Assembly (NCBI GenBank): GCA_049323615.1
Contig: JBMOPD010000010.1
Coordinates: 1-64,000, forward strand
DNA length: 64,000 bases
Origin: JBMOPD01 sp049323615
Lineage (GTDB): Bacteria > Bacillota > Desulfotomaculia > Desulfotomaculales > Desulfocucumaceae
Reading direction: 5' to 3'
A program made the translations under genes and the position numbers. The notes below the pieces were generated by a model. It was not told where the DNA came from. It was given only the letters and a program-made list of their open reading frames with translations, and did not search any database. How positions within the stretch are numbered: position 1 is the first letter of the stretch; the number at the start of each line of letters is the position of its first letter. Positions 50,662 to 58,662 of this stretch are shown piece after piece.

Positions 50662-52658
50662 TTACTTTACCATTAAAGTTACCACTGGTAAAACACCCGC
50701 AGGTTACAATGGATCTTTACCATCACCAGGCGTTAATGCTTGATGAATGGAGAAATCATAAAACATTTCTAATAGAAACAAAAACCGGTACCGGGAAAAC
50801 GGTGGCAGCAGTCCTCCCAATTTTAAAATACGAAGAATCGGCAATTATAGTCTACCCAACTAATGAACTAATATCTAACCAAATTACAAGTATTGCAAAT
50901 ATTGCCAGATTAGAAGGCTATACTCCATGTGTCTATAACCCTAACACCGTAGGAGAGGAGTATACAAGGGCTGATATGGTACTTGTCCACATTGATGCCT
51001 CTTCCCTGGAAAAATGGGGGAAAAAAAAGGGTTGGGGAAGCAAGTGGAAGGTCTTGAGCAGGTTGCTGGACAGGGACAAAAAAAAGATAATCCTTACTAA
51101 TCCTGACATAATGTTTCTAATTTTTGCCCTCCGCTACCGGGGTGAGGCACTAGCTTCCCTTCAGGGCTATCGAACCTTGGTAGCAGACGAGTTTCATTTG
51201 TATCAAGGGGTTGAATTCACCCATGCCCTGTTTATGATTCATTTGGCAAGAGGTATCGGAATATTTGAAAGGGTGGTACTTTTGAGCGCCACTCCGGATC
51301 CTGAAGTAAGAAAGACCCTTGTAGATTTTTTTAAACCGCTAATAATTGATTTGTCCAGCCGGTCAAAATATAAGGATAAAAAGGTAAGAACGGCTGTCCA
51401 CGAGGTTGAAATAATTACTTGTCCTGCAGGGCCGGACCCTGTTGAAACAGCGGTAAAAATAATTATTTCACTTAAGAATAGGTTGGCCGAGTTGGGTGGG
51501 CAGGAAAACGACCCGGAATATATTCCGGCGGTAGTAGTGCTGAACTCGGTGGTTAATGCCATCAGGTTGGAAGACCGTCTGGTGGAAGAAGGATTTTTAA
51601 AGGATAAACTGCTGATTGTCAGGGGTCTTTCTCACCGTGACATACGCCTAAAACGGCCGGAACACCTTATCGTTGTTGGCACCTCAGCGATTGAAGTGGG
51701 GATAGATTTTAAGTGTGATTTCTTAATATTTGAGGCAGCAGAAGCGCCTTCATTTATGCAACGATTTGGCCGGGTAGGACGACATAAGCCAGGGAAGGCA
51801 TACATAATATGTCCGGCAAATGTCAGGTCAGGAATTGAGGGGCTTAATATAGAAACTCCAAGAGAAGTATTAGAGAATAAAGTATACGATTGGTATGTGA
51901 CTCCCGAGTCAAAACCATGGTTCATTTCAAGCCGAGGCGGAATTATAACCGTATATGCACTTATAAATAATATTATTTTGAAAGTTCAGGAGGATAATCG
52001 AGTAGATCCTGAAGATGTCACAACGGTGAAGGACACTTTGGAATCTATTATGGAACAATATGCTAGTCAAATTGACTGTAAGAAGATTTTGGCATCTGTT
52101 CGAAGCCAATTTGATAAAGCTTGGAAAGGAAACAAAGAATATCAGTGGCTTAAAATATATCAAGAGCTCAATACTTTTCGTACTTCCCTGCCCAGCATTT
52201 TAGTTTATGATCATGCCGAAAAAGTAAGGAGAGGAGGAAAATATGCCTCTTATAATGTAGACTTAGTTTCTTTGTTACGTAGGGCAGAGGGGTTAAAGTT
52301 TGATCCGAGGTTAAATCTTCATGGTTCAAAAGGAATGTTAACCGTAAAAAGTTATGGAAAATACAAGAAGGTTTCAGTAATTGGAATCAGTTCTTATACA
52401 GAGGATTATGGAAGGTTTTTTGTAACTGCCGACTTCCCTGAGATTTCTTTACTTCAGAACAATCACTGTACGCCAGTTTCTCATATTATGGCACTTAAGA
52501 GCCATATTTTTACTATTGTTCCAAAAAATTTAGTGGAACCTGACTGGAGATTGCCTGTTTTCCCCTGTGGCCAATCATTGATAGCCTTTGACGGAGCTGC
52601 GTTGCTTTTAAATGAGTTATATTTAAGAAGACTTAAGGGTATTGGCGCCGGTTGTTGA
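50658..52658 (+). CDS. cas3: Type I-D CRISPR helicase Cas3'
   Basis: A 666-residue superfamily 2 helicase: Walker A TGTGKT at 43-48, DEFH box at 177-180, LLSATPDPEV (motif III), and QRFGRVGRHKPG at 368-379 (motif VI). No HD nuclease domain, which fits type I-D, where HD is in Cas10d. It unwinds target DNA after Cascade binding. GTG start overlaps csc1. Last gene of the AT-rich interference module. Confidence 0.9.
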   Translation: MITLPLKLPLVKHPQVTMDLYHHQALMLDEWRNHKTFLIETKTGTGKTVAAVLPILKYEESAIIVYPTNELISNQITSIANIARLEGYTPCVYNPNTVGEEYTRADMVLVHIDASSLEKWGKKKGWGSKWKVLSRLLDRDKKKIILTNPDIMFLIFALRYRGEALASLQGYRTLVADEFHLYQGVEFTHALFMIHLARGIGIFERVVLLSATPDPEVRKTLVDFFKPLIIDLSSRSKYKDKKVRTAVHEVEIITCPAGPDPVETAVKIIISLKNRLAELGGQENDPEYIPAVVVLNSVVNAIRLEDRLVEEGFLKDKLLIVRGLSHRDIRLKRPEHLIVVGTSAIEVGIDFKCDFLIFEAAEAPSFMQRFGRVGRHKPGKAYIICPANVRSGIEGLNIETPREVLENKVYDWYVTPESKPWFISSRGGIITVYALINNIILKVQEDNRVDPEDVTTVKDTLESIMEQYASQIDCKKILASVRSQFDKAWKGNKEYQWLKIYQELNTFRTSLPSILVYDHAEKVRRGGKYASYNVDLVSLLRRAEGLKFDPRLNLHGSKGMLTVKSYGKYKKVSVIGISSYTEDYGRFFVTADFPEISLLQNNHCTPVSHIMALKSHIFTIVPKNLVEPDWRLPVFPCGQSLIAFDGAALLLNELYLRRLKGIGAGC

Positions 52659-52867
52659 ATTATTGAATAAGTGGTTTGAAATGTATATTGAGCATAGAAT
52701 AGTGGTACGAATTTTGAGAATGTGGAAGATGTTCGTCCCTGCAGAAAGGTTTATCAATCGCGTATACAGGAAGGCGAACCGCCGGGGACTTATCTGGTGC
52801 GTGTCTTGGCGGGTGAGCGATCCCGCGGGGATCTAATTCCGCCTGCAGGCAGCAAAGTAGCCAATAA

Positions 52868-53422
52868 TTAAAACACCTCATCCAGGCTGATGCTCAGGCC
52901 CGGCAGGATCACTGTGCCGAGCGGCTTTTTGACGCGCCGGTCGTAGCGGGCCGGATCGCCGAAACAGCCGCCCCGGTTAATGAACACATCCACGGTTTGC
53001 AGCACGGGGTGAACTATCCATAGTTCCTTCACCCCGAAGCGGGCGTAGAGGTCTTTCTTTTTTCCATAGTCTGTTTGGGCCGTGGAGGGCGAAATTACTT
53101 CCACCACCAGGTCGGGGGCGCCGCTGATGTTGGCTTCGCCGATGATCCGGCTGTTTTCGTCAGAAATGTAAATTATGTCCGGTTGGATCACGTTGTCGTC
53201 GGAGATCAGGACATCCAACGGGGCGTTGAATACGAAGCCGCTGCCGGTTTCAGAAATATGCTTCTTAAGTAAAAATAAAAGGTTGCCGCTTACCTTTTGA
53301 TGGACGACGCTGGGTGAAGGGACCACAAACAATTCCCCCTCGATGACTTCGTACCTTTTATCGTCGGGCAACAGGCAGTAGTCGTAGTACGTGTACCTGG
53401 TTTTAGCGGGCATGGCCTCCAT
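52868..53422 (-). CDS. Uma2-type (DUF820) PD-(D/E)xK nuclease-like protein
   Basis: About 184 residues of the Uma2 family: YTYYDYCLLPDDKRYEVIEG, NAPLDVLISDDNVIQPDIIY, APDLVVEVISPSTAQTDYGK (core EVxSP) and YARFGVKELWIVHPVLQ. Members have a PD-(D/E)xK fold and often belong to mobile elements; function unknown. It lies reversed between the interference and adaptation modules. Start at codon M of MEAMPAKTRYTYYDY, after AGGAAGG; an upstream in-frame start is 20 codons earlier. Confidence 0.85.
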   Translation of the reverse strand: MEAMPAKTRYTYYDYCLLPDDKRYEVIEGELFVVPSPSVVHQKVSGNLLFLLKKHISETGSGFVFNAPLDVLISDDNVIQPDIIYISDENSRIIGEANISGAPDLVVEVISPSTAQTDYGKKKDLYARFGVKELWIVHPVLQTVDVFINRGGCFGDPARYDRRVKKPLGTVILPGLSISLDEVF

Positions 53423-53575
53423 GATAAATCCGCCTTCCTGCTGTTTTATGGCAATTATACCACAGGGGCCGGCGCAGAACAATTTCTCCGCAATTCCAAG
53501 GCAGTGTAAGAAAGAATTTCCAGAGGGGAATAGTTAGGTATGGCGGTTAACCAGATTCCAACAGGGTGCTTGAAA

Positions 53576-54587
53576 ATGGAAGAACTGCTGATTACAAACT
53601 ACGGGTCCTTTCTGGGCAAGAAAAGCGAGCGGGTGGTAGTGAAGGAAAACGGCAGGGTGGTGGTGGAGGCCCCTTTCCGCGACCTGCGCCAGATCACCGT
53701 CAACACCGCCGGGGCCACCCTTTCCACGGACCTGATCAGGGAGTGCGTTGAGCACGGCATCACCATCAATTTTCTTTCACCCACCGGCAGGCCCTACGCC
53801 AAGCTGGTTTCACCGGCCCTTACGGGTACGGTCCAAACCCGCCGCGCCCAGCTGCGGGCCTATGATGACGGGCGGGGCCTTACGCTGGCCAGGTGCTTTG
53901 TGGAAGGAAAGCTGCGCAACCAGGTGAATGTCCTCAAATACTTCGCCAAGTACCGGAAGGGTACTGACAAAGAGGTTTACGAAGAAATATGCCGCATCAC
54001 TGAAAAGATTGAAGGGGGCGTCCGGGAACTGGCCGGTATAAAAGGGGAAAAAATTGACGACGTGCGGGGGCAGATCATGTCCGTGGAAGGCAGGGCGGGC
54101 AACCTATACTGGGAAGGCATAAAAACGCTCACCGCCGACAAGATTGACTTCCCCGGCAGGGAACACCGGGGGGCCGCCGACCCGGTAAATTCGCTTTTAA
54201 ACTACGGGTACGGAATGTTGTACCAGCAGGTGGAGAACGGCGTTGATCCTGGCCGGGCTTGACCCCTTCGGGGGCTTTCTGCACGTGGACAGGTCGGGGA
54301 AGGAGAGCCTGGTTTACGATTTTGTCGAGGAGTTCCGCCAGCAGGTGGTGGACCGGGTGGTGGTGGCGCTGGTGAACAAAGGTTTTTCAGTCAGGATGGA
54401 GGACGGATCACTGGCCGTGGAGACCCGCCGGCAGTTTGCGGACAAGGTCAACGAGAGGCTGGAAAGCCGGGAGAGGCACCAGGGCCGCCGGCACAAGTTG
54501 CGCACCGTGATCCAGGCCCAGGCCCGCCGCGTAGCCGCCTTCCTGCGGGGGGAGGCCGGGTACAGGCCCTTTGTGGGCGGGTGGTAA
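53576..54587 (+). pseudogene. cas1: CRISPR integrase Cas1, frameshifted
   Basis: The first part (MEELLITNYGSFLGKKSERV, then the catalytic E171 in SVEGRAGNLYWEG) reads in one frame to TGA near 54262, the rest (LAGLDPFGGFLHVDRSGKES, then VYDFVEEFRQQVVDRVV) in another. A single extra G near 54237 (AACGGCGTT against expected AACGCGTT) explains it: with the shift removed the chain is ENALILAGLDPFGG. The catalytic glutamate and the H/D pair are on different sides of the break, so neither fragment should integrate spacers. ATG 53576 preferred; 53540 also possible. Confidence 0.85.
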
Positions 54588-54590
54588 TAT

Positions 54591-54839
54591 TTGAAGACCT
54601 TTGTCATTTACGATGTGGAAGAGGACCGGGTACGCAACAGGGTTTTTGAGGCCTGCAAGGATTATGGCCTGGCCCATGTCCAGTACAGCGCCTTCTTCGG
54701 CGAACTCAACCACAACCGCCGGGAAGAGCTTTACAAGAGGCTGAGGCGCACCCTGGGAAAAAAGCGGGGGAAAATAGTAATCCTGCCGGTCTGCGACAAG
54801 GACCTGAAATTACTGAAGAATATTGAAACAGGGGATTAA
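54591..54839 (+). CDS. cas2: CRISPR integration partner Cas2
   Basis: An 82-residue Cas2 with the opening strand FVIYDVEEDRVRNRVFEACK, QYSAFFGELNHNRREEL, and IVILPVCDKDLKLLKNIE. It forms the core of the Cas1-Cas2 integrase. TTG start, 3 bp after the cas1 stop. Confidence 0.9.
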   Translation: MKTFVIYDVEEDRVRNRVFEACKDYGLAHVQYSAFFGELNHNRREELYKRLRRTLGKKRGKIVILPVCDKDLKLLKNIETGD

Positions 54840-54842
54840 GAA

Positions 54843-55418
54843 ATGCTGAAGCTGAGGGTTAACGATGTCAAGCAGTATTTTTACTGTCCCCGGATTGTTT
54901 ACTTTAACTATGTGTGCCCTGTGCGGGTAAAGGCCACCCGGAAGATGGAATACGGCAGGGAGGCGCACCTTGAACTGGACCGGCTGGAAAAGAGACGCAC
55001 CTTCAAAAGATACAACCTTACGGAAGGCCGGCGATTTTTCCACACCCACCTGTATTCTCCCCGGCTCGGCCTGGAAGGCCGGCTGGACATGTACATCGAG
55101 GCGGCCGGTGAAAAGTTTCCGGTGGAGTTTAAAAGCACCTCCGGCGGCCTTTCCCTGAACCACAAATATCAGCTTGTCGCCTACGCCATGCTGCTGGAGG
55201 ATCACTTCAACAGGCCGGTGAGGTTTGGCTTTGTTTACCTTGACGGTCCCGGCGGGCTGCATCCGGTGGAGATAACGCCCAACTGCAGGGAGTTTGTGAA
55301 GGAGGCGTTAAGGGAGATAAGGGAGCTGGTCGGCCGGGAGAGAATGCCCCCTCCTCCACCCGGCGGCAGGCGCTGCAGGGACTGTGAGTACAAAAATTTT
55401 TGCGGAGATGTGGACTGA
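54843..55418 (+). CDS. cas4: CRISPR exonuclease Cas4
   Basis: A 191-residue Cas4: YFYCPRIVYFNY, RLDMYIEA followed by PVEFKS (PD-(D/E)xK core), KYQLVAYAMLLED, and a C-terminal iron-sulfur triad CRDCEYKNFC. Cas4 trims and selects new spacers by PAM. It starts 3 bp after cas2 and its stop overlaps the next start (TGATG). Confidence 0.93.
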   Translation: MLKLRVNDVKQYFYCPRIVYFNYVCPVRVKATRKMEYGREAHLELDRLEKRRTFKRYNLTEGRRFFHTHLYSPRLGLEGRLDMYIEAAGEKFPVEFKSTSGGLSLNHKYQLVAYAMLLEDHFNRPVRFGFVYLDGPGGLHPVEITPNCREFVKEALREIRELVGRERMPPPPPGGRRCRDCEYKNFCGDVD

Positions 55419-56332
55419 TGTATTTTCTTAATGATGAAGAAAAAAAGCAGCTGATCAAGAATTATCTTCCCAGGTCGAGGCAGATGGACATTGCGGAGGA
55501 ACTGCGGGGCTGGAACTGGCACCAGCCGCCGTTGGCCCCGGTTTACGACCTGCGCCTTGCCCTCTACGAGGTGGCCAATTCGTACTGCCCCACCGCCAGG
55601 GACCTGTATTTAAGGCGTATTGACGGGATAAAAGCCAGGCCCAACCCGGCCATGGTCAGGGGCAGGGTGCTTCACGATGTGCTGGCGCAGGTGCTGGTCC
55701 GGGCCAAAAAGGCTATTTACAATAACAACCTGGAAAACGTCGGGCAGTTAATCCGGGAGGTGGGTGATCCGCCCGCCCTCGACCTGGTGAAGCCGGGTCA
55801 TATAAGCGACGAAGATTGGGATGAAATAAAAAAGAAGGCGGAAATAATAGCGCGGTTTGAGGCGGGCCGCATCCAGTCGAGGCTCCAGGATGTACTGGTG
55901 AAGCAGCCCAATATCGGGGTGGACTCGCTGGTTTCCCTGGCCTTGCCCGTGGTGGTGGAGCAAAGGTTGGACGGGTCGTTTTTGGGCCTGAGTCCGAACC
56001 TCAGTTCCGACGCCTTCACCTTTTCCGAACCCATGATACTGGACCTGAAGTTTGGCGAGCCCCAAAAGTTTCACCGGCTGACCACCACGGGCTACGCCCT
56101 GGTGATGGAGTCCCTGCACGAGTATCCGGTCAACCTGGGCTGCCTGGTTTATGTCGATTTTAGGGGAGACCGCATGACAATCAGAAAAGACATTCATATC
56201 ATAGACGATGAGCTGAGGCAGTGGTTCATAGAGGAAAGGGACAATAAAATGCGCATGCTCTATGAGGAGATCGACCCCGGGATGGACAACTGCTACCCGC
56301 ATTGTCCCTACACCTTAAATTGCCGGGGTTGA
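55418..56332 (+). CDS. Second Cas4-like nuclease, Csa1 type
   Basis: A 304-residue Cas4/Csa1-like protein: VANSYCPTARDLYLRRIDGI, VRGRVLHDVLAQVLVRAKKA, EQRLDGSFLGLSPNL, MILDLKFGEPQKFHRL (core DxK), and a C-terminal cysteine set CYPHCPYTLNC. Csa1 proteins are the second Cas4-like nuclease of type I-A and some I-D loci, where they work in adaptation. ATG 55418 overlaps the cas4 stop. It is the last cas gene before the array. Confidence 0.8.
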   Translation: MYFLNDEEKKQLIKNYLPRSRQMDIAEELRGWNWHQPPLAPVYDLRLALYEVANSYCPTARDLYLRRIDGIKARPNPAMVRGRVLHDVLAQVLVRAKKAIYNNNLENVGQLIREVGDPPALDLVKPGHISDEDWDEIKKKAEIIARFEAGRIQSRLQDVLVKQPNIGVDSLVSLALPVVVEQRLDGSFLGLSPNLSSDAFTFSEPMILDLKFGEPQKFHRLTTTGYALVMESLHEYPVNLGCLVYVDFRGDRMTIRKDIHIIDDELRQWFIEERDNKMRMLYEEIDPGMDNCYPHCPYTLNCRG

Positions 56333-56510
56333 ATTCAGACGGCAGGAAAACAATTTCCGGCAGGGAATTATTTTTATGGAAGATGTAATTTCGCAAATCC
56401 CCCCGGTTTTTTTGCAGAAAATACATTTGCGAAAAATTAACCTTTTCCAAAGCGCCCGGATTTATAAGAAACCCTTTAAACACAAGGGTTTCACCCGCCC
56501 ACCGCGGTCG
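56333..56510 (+). promoter_or_regulatory. Probable CRISPR leader
   Basis: AT-rich 180 bp between csa1 and the first repeat. Two dyads stand out: ATTTCGCAAAT (56388-56398) against ATTTGCGAAAA (56425-56435), and a perfect 9-bp GAAACCCTT/AAGGGTTTC at 56468-56492, only 18 bp from the first repeat. Such dyads could hold integration machinery or a transcription signal. The repeat's ACTGAAAG end points to transcription left to right, so the leader is here. Confidence 0.6.
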
Positions 56511-57279
56511 GTTACAACCTTAATCCCGAAGACAAGGGGACTGAAAGGTAGCCCTGTGGTACTTTTGTCCCGGCTTGATTTCCGTTACAACCTTAATCCC
56601 GATGACAAGGGGACTGAAAGAATTTATCAACCAACTTTTGGTATTCATCGGGTGTGTTACAACCTTAATCCCGATGACAAGGGGACTGAAAGTTGGCCTT
56701 GGCCATATCAACCATTTCTTTAAATGGTAGTTACAACCTTAATCCCGATGACAAGGGGACTGAAAGACTCCAAGACTCCCGTGGGGCCATTCCTCTGTTT
56801 GGGTTACAACCTTAATCCCGATGACAAGGGGACTGAAAGTGTTAGCTTGGTGAAGGGGTGATTGGATGTTTTATTGTTACAACCTTAATCCCGATGACAA
56901 GGGGACTGAAAGCCCAAGAGATCAGGCTGTTGCCATTGCCTATTCAGTTACAACCTTAATCCCGATGACAAGGGGACTGAAAGACGTGATGCCACAGGGA
57001 GCTATGACCCGTCGAAGATGTTACAACCTTAATCCCGATGACAAGGGGACTGAAAGTTTTATTTTACTATCTATAGTTTTAACAAGATTATATGTTACAA
57101 CCTTAATCCCGATGACAAGGGGACTGAAAGTTGAGTTTTGGCGACTTACCGCCGGGCATCAAAACCACGTTACAACCTTAATCCCGATGACAAGGGGACT
57201 GAAAGGTTCCTTTTGGACCTGTTCCACTTTGGCCGCCGTTTCGTTACAACCTTAATCCCGATGACAAGGGGACTGAAAG
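56511..57279 (+). CRISPR. CRISPR array, 11 repeats of 37 bp, 10 spacers
   Basis: Repeats start at 56511, 56584, 56656, 56730, 56803, 56876, 56947, 57020, 57094, 57169 and 57243; each is 37 bp, beginning GTTACAACCTTAATCCCGAT and ending ACAAGGGGACTGAAAG. Spacers are 36, 35, 37, 36, 36, 34, 36, 37, 38 and 37 bp. All repeats are identical except the first, which has A for T at position 20. The ending ACTGAAAG is like the 5' handle of type I-D crRNAs. No spacer obviously matches another part of the window, though this was only scanned by eye. Confidence 0.97.
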
Positions 57280-57314
57280 GCTTTTGAGATAAGGCCGCTT
57301 TTTTTATGTTTTTA

Positions 57315-57397
57315 AATTGGATGGCCATAATTTTAGTCCAATTGGACCTTGCCAGTACTTAAAACGGCAAATATACTGGTTTAAACAATTAATTGGA
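57315..57397 (+). promoter_or_regulatory. Three AATTGGA copies upstream of the aminotransferase gene
   Basis: AATTGGA at 57315, 57340 and 57391; the second lies in the perfect palindrome GTCCAATTGGAC (57336-57347). Direct repeats are typical targets of MocR regulators, and a mocR gene is the second gene downstream. Confidence 0.35.
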
Positions 57398-57411
57398 TGG
57401 GAGGGATGGCC

Positions 57412-58611
57412 GTGGAATACGCCTTTGCCCAAAGAGTAGAACAAATGCAGAGTTCGGCCATTCGGGAAATATTGAAAATAACCGAAAGCCCGGACGTGAT
57501 CTCCTTTGCCGGGGGGCTGCCGGCGCCGGAAATGTTTCCCCTGAAGCAGATCCGGCAGGCCTTTGATCGCGTGCTGGGCGAGGAAGGTGCGCCGGCCCTG
57601 CAGTACAGCACCACCGAGGGCTACCTGCCGTTGCGGGAATACATAGCGTCTGCCATGCGGGAAAAGGGTATCAGCGCCGGGCCGGAGGAGGTGCTGATGA
57701 CCAGCGGCTCCCAGCAGGGCCTGGACCTGCTGGCAAAGCTGTTTATAGATCCGGGGGACACAGTGATAGTGGAAAGCCCCAGCTACCTGGGGGCGATTCA
57801 GGTTTTCCGCAGCTACCAGGCCCGCTTCGAGGCGGTTCCGGCCGATGAGGGCGGAATCGTGGTAGAGGCCCTGGAAAAAGCCATCCGGAGCCGGCGGCCG
57901 AAATTTATATATCTCACACCGACATTCAAAAATCCCACCGGTGTGACCATGACCCCGGAGAGGCGGCGGGCCGTGGCCGGCCTCCTGGAGAAGTACGAAG
58001 TGCCCCTGATAGAGGACGACCCCTACGGGGAACTGCGCTACCTCGGCGATCCCGTGCCGCCGCTGAAGGCCTATGACCGCAGCGGAATGGTGATCTACCT
58101 GAGCACCTTCTCCAAAACGGTGGCGCCCGGCCTGCGGCTCGCCTGGATCGTGGCGGAGCCCGGCCTGATGGCGAAACTGGTGCTGGGCAAGCAGGGCGCC
58201 GACCTGCATACCGGCACCCTGGTGCAGCGGGCGGTGTACCGCTACCTGGTGGATAATGATGTTTCCGGCCACATCGGGGCAATCCGGAGGGAATACGGCC
58301 GCCGCAGGGACGCGATGATCTCCGCCATGGGCGGGAAATTTCCGGCCGGTGTAACCTGGACCGAGCCCGAGGGCGGGATGTTCCTGTGGGTTACCCTGCC
58401 GCCCCGCCTGGACACCGCACTGCTTCTTAAAGAGGCCGTGGCCGGGAAGGTGGCCTACGTGCCCGGGGCCCCGTTTTTCCCGGACGGAAGCGGGCAGAAC
58501 TGCCTGCGCCTGAATTACTCCAATTCGACGCCGCCCCTGATCGAGGAAGGTATCGGCAGGCTGGCGGGCCTGTTGGCCCGGGCGCTGTCGAGGGCCGCGG
58601 CCCGGGGATAG
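57412..58611 (+). CDS. PLP-dependent aminotransferase (LysN/2-aminoadipate type)
   Basis: About 399 residues, fold type I: PDVISFAGGLPAPEMFP, MTSGSQQGLDLLAKL, YLTPTFKNPTGVTM, IEDDPYGELRYLG, and the PLP lysine in YLSTFSKTVAPGLRL. The family transaminates 2-aminoadipate, aromatic or branched-chain amino acids; the substrate cannot be told. GTG 57412 fits GGGAGG 7 bp upstream and typical starts; ATG 57397 or 57406 are alternatives. It is a close relative of the aminotransferase half of the next gene. Confidence 0.88.
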   Translation: MEYAFAQRVEQMQSSAIREILKITESPDVISFAGGLPAPEMFPLKQIRQAFDRVLGEEGAPALQYSTTEGYLPLREYIASAMREKGISAGPEEVLMTSGSQQGLDLLAKLFIDPGDTVIVESPSYLGAIQVFRSYQARFEAVPADEGGIVVEALEKAIRSRRPKFIYLTPTFKNPTGVTMTPERRRAVAGLLEKYEVPLIEDDPYGELRYLGDPVPPLKAYDRSGMVIYLSTFSKTVAPGLRLAWIVAEPGLMAKLVLGKQGADLHTGTLVQRAVYRYLVDNDVSGHIGAIRREYGRRRDAMISAMGGKFPAGVTWTEPEGGMFLWVTLPPRLDTALLLKEAVAGKVAYVPGAPFFPDGSGQNCLRLNYSNSTPPLIEEGIGRLAGLLARALSRAAARG

Positions 58612-58662
58612 AAGCCGTTTCAGGCCTTAATGGCAACAGCAAACAAAGGGGGTGGGTTATTT

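Noticed and set aside
52642..52836. 64-codon frame after cas3'
   Set aside because: No ribosome site and no recognisable content; the stretch up to the Uma2-type gene appears noncoding.
56868..57255. Open frame across the CRISPR array
   Set aside because: It is an artefact of the regular repeat spacing and encodes only the translated repeat again and again.
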